Positions 59,747-64,000 of a stretch of DNA of 64,000 nucleotides are shown one piece after another. The notes below the pieces were generated by a model. The model was not told the origin of the DNA, searched no databases, and saw only the letters and a program-made list of their open reading frames with translations. Source of the DNA: an uncultured Nitrosospira sp. (lineage in GTDB: Bacteria; Nitrospirota; Nitrospiria; Nitrospirales; Nitrospiraceae); assembly GCA_900696515.1 (NCBI GenBank), contig CAADGK010000112.1, positions 1 through 64,000 of the forward strand, given 5' to 3'. Both the position numbers and the translations under genes were made by a program. Numbering within the stretch: the stretch's first letter is position 1; the number at the start of each line of letters is the position of its first letter.

Positions 59747-60166
59747 GTGAATGTTCGACATGCCCTAGCAATCGTTATGGTACTGAGTGCCTTCGGCAAC
59801 ATCGGCGAGGTCTGGGCCGGCTATGATTCCCCCCCTCCCGGCTCTAGCAGCGCTGGTGGTTGCGGCGTCGTATCGTTTTCCACGTTCATGCCGAAGCCAT
59901 ACTCACAAGCAGACAACAATACAGAAGTCGCGCCGCAATCGGCATTTTCGTTTGTGGCATCCAAGGGGACGTTTCCCAAAACCATTACCGTGATGATCAA
60001 GGACGAAAACGTCCCCGTCACCGTGACGCCTCACTTCGATGGGTTTCTCGTCAGCGGCAAGATCCCCGCCTCGGCCAAAGACACCTTCATCAGAGTGGCT
60101 ATTACGGCGAAAGGCCCCAATCTCTGTGAGCGTGGCGACGGATGGCTCTTGAAAGTAGGAAAATGA
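59747..60166 (+). CDS. exported protein, paralog of 50912
   Basis: The protein (139 residues from GTG 59747, GAGG 7 bases upstream) has a signal peptide (ALAIVMVLSAFGNIGEVWA) and the same domain as 50912: CGVVSFSTFMPKPYS, APQSAFSFVASKGTFPKT, NVPVTVTPHFDGFLVSGKIP and LCERGDGWLLKVGK. The two Cys are conserved. Two related genes in one window point to a secreted family duplicated in this lineage. Confidence 0.7.
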   Translation: MNVRHALAIVMVLSAFGNIGEVWAGYDSPPPGSSSAGGCGVVSFSTFMPKPYSQADNNTEVAPQSAFSFVASKGTFPKTITVMIKDENVPVTVTPHFDGFLVSGKIPASAKDTFIRVAITAKGPNLCERGDGWLLKVGK

Positions 60167-60239
60167 TTAAGGGCAGGAGAGAGATGGCTCCGGTTGGTTG
60201 GCCAGTGTAGGCCATTCCTATCGTGACTCTTGGTAGATT

Positions 60240-60272
60240 GCTGACGACATGGCGGTGCGCCGTGTCGTCAGC
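60240..60272 (+). terminator. hairpin downstream of the secreted paralog
   Basis: GCTGACGACA / TGTCGTCAGC with an inner GGCG/CGCC stem, 73 bases after the stop. No T-run. Confidence 0.4.
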
Positions 60273-60298
60273 GTGCCATCCCCGTAATCTGAGAAGCT

Positions 60299-60522
60299 GA
60301 ATCAAAGGGGTCGGGCATCTTTCTTTATACTCGGTTGACCATGAAGCAGCCAACCAGCCGACGCGCGACGCACCGGCGACGGTGGGTGGTGCGTGCTCAC
60401 CGGCTAATGCGAAGCAGGCGGCGTTTCCCGTTGCACCAGGAGGCGCGATGCCTCCAGTCGAGGGCTGCACGAAGCAGGACTATGCGGTGCTCATCGTGAT
60501 TGGCATGGGCGTGGAAGACTGA
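60299..60522 (+). pseudogene. 3' fragment of a paralog of the 58687 gene
   Basis: The frame begins after a stop near 60298, runs HLSLYSVDHEAANQPTRDA, PATVGGACSPANAKQAAFPV, and ends in CTKQDYAVLIVIGMGVED and TGA at 60522. It matches the C-terminal part of 58687, including ACSP-type Cys, FPVAPGGAMPPVEGC and the last 20 residues. DNA identity is strong only from about 60372 on. It has no start and is a remnant of a second copy of that gene. Confidence 0.7.
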
Positions 60523-60714
60523 ACTGCGTGGCGCGCCAACAGCTTTCTCGTGAACCTCACCAAGAACCTCCCGCTGCAGCCTTTATCCCTCAACAACAGG
60601 CAGGATACACCCTGAATATCGGGTACTTGAATCCAATGAAGGCAAGGCTGTCAATAAAACACCCCGATCGCTTGATGATGTTCCTGACAGTTGAGTTTCA
60701 CGCGAAAATGTTTA

Positions 60715-61587
60715 CTACGATGACTTCTCTCCATAGATCTTTTCCGCAGTAATTTGTAGCTTGAAGTGATTGCAGCTAAGCAACGCCAGCTCTGCCACAG
60801 ACCTACCTAAGCCATCAACACCAGGAAATAGAGCATTTGATGTTACATTCATGAATCTGAGACAACGCAGGAATTCAATTTTCCTCGCTGCGGGAATTAT
60901 CAACTTTCTAAAAGGGTTGCCCTTGCTTGACTCATTGCCTGACAAAACGCTGCAGACTAGTTCTCCGTGATCTGCTAACGGTGCTGTAGAAACGGAATGC
61001 ATTGTCTGCTGAGCAACCATCCGAGCTGTTTGAGTATTTCTTTCAATGAACTCTAAAAAATCTGGTCCAGACGAAGAGTGGTAGTATTGCTGCTGTCGAG
61101 CCCTAGTCGCATAACCAGCGCAATCTGGGAACCTTTCAACCATCTGGTCTGAAATGAACCTGGATGCAACCATCCAGACTGCCCCTTCCTGACGATCAAG
61201 TTGTTCGCAAGCAAAATATAGTGCGATGAAGGGCGAATAGGTCCAGTCTAGAAGTCTAGTCGGTGCGTGATGGTGCTGCATTAAAGTCCACCAGCTCAAT
61301 AAGTCTCCCTTAGCTGGAAGTATTTCCGGAGAAAGATGCAAATGAGCTTGCTTCATAAATTCCTGCAATAGCTGAGCTTCAAGTTGGCTAACATGCTCGT
61401 TTCCGAGAGCAGAGCGGTTTGCCATTCTTACTAAGGAAGGAACAAGTGGCCAATCTGAATCGGCCTGACCACGGAAGAGAAAGATCGGCTGGTGTGGTGG
61501 ACCCATATCATAGTTGTCAACAATAGCGACGAAGTGCTGCCAGTTTTTTATGACCTCATGTTCAACTCGTCCAGCCATGCGTTCCAC
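60715..61587 (-). CDS. FRG-domain protein
   Basis: The 290-residue protein carries the FRG domain, named for its FRG motif: IFLFRGQADSDWPLVPSLVR (about residues 35-54), then SWWTLMQHHHAPTRLLDWTY and SPFIALYFACEQL (about 98-130), which is the rest of the conserved core. FRG proteins occur in phages, islands and defence regions; the enzymatic role is not established. Its base composition looks AT-richer than neighbours, a sign of transfer. It stands alone with no partner, facing the RlmI-like gene. Confidence 0.82.
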   Translation of the reverse strand: MERMAGRVEHEVIKNWQHFVAIVDNYDMGPPHQPIFLFRGQADSDWPLVPSLVRMANRSALGNEHVSQLEAQLLQEFMKQAHLHLSPEILPAKGDLLSWWTLMQHHHAPTRLLDWTYSPFIALYFACEQLDRQEGAVWMVASRFISDQMVERFPDCAGYATRARQQQYYHSSSGPDFLEFIERNTQTARMVAQQTMHSVSTAPLADHGELVCSVLSGNESSKGNPFRKLIIPAARKIEFLRCLRFMNVTSNALFPGVDGLGRSVAELALLSCNHFKLQITAEKIYGEKSS

Positions 61588-61870
61588 ACTGTTTAGTCGG
61601 CATGAAATAATAAGTTAACTTCGTTTAATCTAGTGAGATAATTCTGGTTCTACAAGGAGCACCACAACCTCTCTTTTTCTACCAATGAGACCACATTACC
61701 GAGGAATTTTCGTGTAAACAGACAAGACAGAGTCCCACATCCCAATCACAGGCCGCCCATCAGATCCTCTTTTTCCGCCCAACCTTTAACACTCAACTGT
61801 TTAGTTGTGCAAAGACCAACCAATGCCTATCAATCCAGCTCTTACAAATGAACGGGTCCCGTGTGCTCCG
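61588..61870. other. spacer between FRG gene and methyltransferase gene
   Basis: About 280 bases without a supported gene. AT-rich parts (GAAATAATAAGTTAAC near 61604) may hold the FRG promoter. Confidence 0.3.
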
Positions 61871-63046
61871 CTACAACGCCTGCACAATGAAACATTTTAA
61901 ATACCGCGTCTCTGGCATGCTGGCGAGGATGGGATGGTCGGCGCTCTGGCCTCGTTGTTCGATCAGTCTGATGTCTCGCTTGGCATCGCGGGCTGCGAGG
62001 CGGATACTCTTCCAGAGATCTGCCTCTGAGACAGGATGGGAACAGGAGCTGGTGACGAGAAATCCTTCCGGCTTCAGCAGCTTCAAGCCCAAGAGATTAA
62101 CATCCTTATACCCGGTTAAGGCACCAGCGAGGGCCTGTTGACTGCGCGCGAAGGCCGGAGGATCAAGCATCACGACATCATAACGTCTCCCTGCCTTCAC
62201 TAGCTTGCGCATCTCCTCAAAGGCATCGGCTTGGCGATAGGTGCAGCGATCCTCGACCTGATTCATTTTGGCGTGCGTGTTCGCCATGGCTAGTGTGTCT
62301 AAACTGACATCGAGCCCCTCCACTGATACGGCTCCTGCCAACGCGGCATGGATCCCGAAAGCGCCGGTATGACAAAAGACTTCCAACACTTCGGCCCCTG
62401 CCGCAAGCTTGGCCGCCGCCAACCGATTCTCCCGTTGATCGCAAAACCAACCGGTCTTCTGCCCCTTCTCCACATCGACGAGAAACTTGGGGGCCCCTTC
62501 CTGAATCTCGACTTGAGTCGGACCACTGCCTCGAAGAAATCCTCGTTCAAGCGGTAATCCTTCAAGTTGTCGACTCTTGGCTTCGTTCCTCAGATAGACC
62601 CTTGTTACATTCAATTCCTTCATCAGCAGGTCAGCGATGAGTTCTTTCCGGCTATCCATACCGAACGAGAGGCACTGCATGACCAACAGCTGATCATACC
62701 GATCCACGATCAATCCCGGCAGTCGATCACCCTCAGCATAAATCAGTCGATAGGCATTAGACTGTGTGACGACTCGCTGCCGGAGCCGGATCGCCTGCTG
62801 AATTCTTCCTCGCCAGAACGTTTCGTCGATTGGTTCATCCTCAAAGGTCAGGAGGCGAACGCGGATCTTCGACCCAGGGTTATAGAGACCACGTCCATAG
62901 AATTGTCCGTTGGGAGTCAGCACATCAACCAGATCCCCGGCAGCGGCCTGACCGACGAGCGGTCCGACATGCCCGGCAAAGAGCCAGAGAGGCCGCCCTT
63001 CCGGGACGCGGAGTGACGTGAGGCGGACGTGAGCGATCGGTGTCAT
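61871..63046 (-). CDS. RlmI-like 23S rRNA cytosine methyltransferase
   Basis: SAM-dependent methyltransferase with N-terminal PUA-like domain. From ATG 63046 (ACAGGAGAACAGACG upstream) the protein has 391 residues. N-terminal IAHVRLTSLRVPEGRPLWLF and NGQFYGRGLYNPGSKIRVRL are typical of the PUA/beta part. GWFCDQRENRLAAAKLAAGA and VLEVFCHTGAFGIHAALAGA (about 213-250) are the RlmI-type motifs for binding, then YDVVMLDPPAFARSQ. The last conserved Cys, in TSSCSHPVSEADL, is the usual nucleophile region. The target is probably 23S rRNA m5C; the exact site is inferred by family. Confidence 0.88.
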   Translation of the reverse strand: MTPIAHVRLTSLRVPEGRPLWLFAGHVGPLVGQAAAGDLVDVLTPNGQFYGRGLYNPGSKIRVRLLTFEDEPIDETFWRGRIQQAIRLRQRVVTQSNAYRLIYAEGDRLPGLIVDRYDQLLVMQCLSFGMDSRKELIADLLMKELNVTRVYLRNEAKSRQLEGLPLERGFLRGSGPTQVEIQEGAPKFLVDVEKGQKTGWFCDQRENRLAAAKLAAGAEVLEVFCHTGAFGIHAALAGAVSVEGLDVSLDTLAMANTHAKMNQVEDRCTYRQADAFEEMRKLVKAGRRYDVVMLDPPAFARSQQALAGALTGYKDVNLLGLKLLKPEGFLVTSSCSHPVSEADLWKSIRLAARDAKRDIRLIEQRGQSADHPILASMPETRYLKCFIVQAL

Positions 63047-63208
63047 CGTCTGTTCTCCTGTAACATAGTGGAGCGACCTTTGTACGTGAATGGTCACCGA
63101 GCGAGCGTCGTCGTCACGATCACCACACGTTCATTGCTTGACGAACCTCGGTCAGTATGTTTTCCTGATGACAAAGCTGATTCACTGTCGGTGTGAGGAT
63201 AAAGAAGA

Positions 63209-64000
63209 ATGGGTGACAAAGCCACCATTGGTTCTGCGGTCTTGGATCGCCTGCATCGCCTTGGGGTGCGCCATATCTTCGGCATTCCCGGCGACTATGT
63301 CCTCTCGCTCTATCAGCTGATCGAAGCCTCGCCCATCAAACATGTCGGAACCACGCGCGAGGATTGCGCCGGGTTTGCGGCAGACGCCTATGCACGCATC
63401 AACGGCATCGGAGCGGTCTGCGTCACCTATTGCGTCGGCGGGCTCAACACCGTCAATGCCATTGCCTGTGCCTATGCGGAACGATCGCCGGTGGTGCTCC
63501 TGACCGGCTCACCCGGTCTGTCCGAACGCACTCGCACGCCCTATCTGCATCATATGGTCCGCGACTTCGGGACGCAACGGGAAGTCTTTGAGCGGATGAC
63601 CGTTGCCGCGGTCACGCTGGATGATCCCTTGACCGCCGAGCGCGAAATGGATCGCGCCTTTGCCGCCCTCCTACGCTACCGCCGCCCCATCTATATCGAG
63701 ATTCCCAGGGACATGGTCCACTGTCCGCTTACCGACGGAATAAGACCGATGTGCATCGAGGATACACCAAGTGACCCGGCCGCGTTGGAAGAAGCCCTCA
63801 GTGAAGTGCGGATCATGCTGGCGTCGGCCAAACGCCCGGCCATGCTCGTGGGGGCTGAAGTCGGTCGATTCGGGCTGCAAGATGATCTCACCAGGCTCGT
63901 CGAGCAACTCAACATCCCCATTGCCTCAACGCTGCTCGGGAAATCAATCATTCGCGAGGACCATCCGCTCTATGTCGGCGTGTATGGCGGCCTGATTGCC
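63209..64000 (+). CDS. ThDP-dependent decarboxylase-like enzyme (partial)
   Basis: ATG 63209 opens a frame to the window end (264 residues shown). It has the N-terminal PYR domain of pyruvate/indolepyruvate decarboxylase-like proteins: LGVRHIFGIPGDYVLSLYQL, TTREDCAGFAADAYARINGI (catalytic Glu-like site), GAVCVTYCVGGLNTVNAIAC and ERSPVVLLTGSPG, then RPIYIEIPRDMV and part of the middle domain. The rest, including the ThDP-binding GDG motif, is outside the window. Substrate cannot be set from this part. Confidence 0.8.
   Translation, partial: MGDKATIGSAVLDRLHRLGVRHIFGIPGDYVLSLYQLIEASPIKHVGTTREDCAGFAADAYARINGIGAVCVTYCVGGLNTVNAIACAYAERSPVVLLTGSPGLSERTRTPYLHHMVRDFGTQREVFERMTVAAVTLDDPLTAEREMDRAFAALLRYRRPIYIEIPRDMVHCPLTDGIRPMCIEDTPSDPAALEEALSEVRIMLASAKRPAMLVGAEVGRFGLQDDLTRLVEQLNIPIASTLLGKSIIREDHPLYVGVYGGLIA

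Noticed and set aside
1-64000. CRISPR arrays
   Set aside because: No regularly spaced repeats with unique spacers were seen; the repeats found are inverted words or single duplications.

Overview
The window reads as a chromosomal segment of a Nitrospira-like bacterium (phylum Nitrospirota). This is inference from the gene repertoire: an SmbP-like His-rich copper binder, a two-carrier sulfur-transfer cluster, a CusCBA-like RND pump with a c-type cytochrome, glgC, many secreted proteins and moderately high GC. No rRNA or marker gene fixes the species.

Region 1 (1-7440) is accessory and worn. It starts inside a tRNA-Ser-like gene with the tail of a decayed tyrosine recombinase, then holds a broken thermonuclease-like gene, a PilZ-like protein, a zinc-ribbon protein, an IS5-type transposase relic, two ATP-grasp enzymes of the cell-surface polymer type and a complete IS3-type element with one nonsense mutation. 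Region 2 (7443-12640) has tRNA-Ser(GCU), an exported FKBP isomerase, an MFS carrier, a frameshifted cyclophilin, a Sua5/TsaC enzyme, a conserved unknown and a metallo-beta-lactamase-fold gene cut by one stop codon. Region 3 (12780-20930) has a TPR protein, a HEPN-like protein and a DUF2442/DUF4160 pair between two copies of a dsbA-like 3' end. It closes with a compact minus-strand run: unknown protein, PLD, FAD monooxygenase, nucleotidyltransferase-like, TPM, DsbA-like.

Region 4 (21050-26430) is the most coherent system: ThiS-like carrier, cysteine synthase, ThiF/MoeB E1, threonine synthase, MoaD-like carrier, NIL protein, second E1 and JAMM peptidase. It looks like a protein-thiocarboxylate route for sulfur amino acids, with a carrier whose C-terminus (GGGC) would need trimming. 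Region 5 (26500-38215) has small proteins, an ABC exporter, peptide deformylase, a HEAT protein, glgC, a Ski2-like helicase split into two ORFs in reversed order (C-terminal half first), and an outer-membrane protein pair.

Region 6 (38440-40351) is tRNA-Phe(GAA) with a tiny decayed integrative element: truncated integrase, a HigBA-type toxin-antitoxin pair with a palindromic operator, and a copy of the tRNA 3' end as the far att site. Region 7 (40476-47900) holds the RND efflux operon with a cytochrome c, and an rRNA methyltransferase. Region 8 (48060-64000) is mostly envelope and secreted proteins: a lipoprotein of repeated G-x-D-x-Y units, a secreted paralog family, a nitrobindin-like protein, a transhydrogenase, a Tim44-like protein and SmbP. 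It also holds VF530, YaeQ, an FRG-domain gene of apparently lower GC, an RlmI-like methyltransferase and the start of a ThDP-dependent decarboxylase.

Three genes within 6.5 kb (IS3 orfB, cyclophilin, MBL-fold) are each broken by a single change. This is either real decay or assembly error. Partial tandem duplications leaving 3'-end copies recur at three places.
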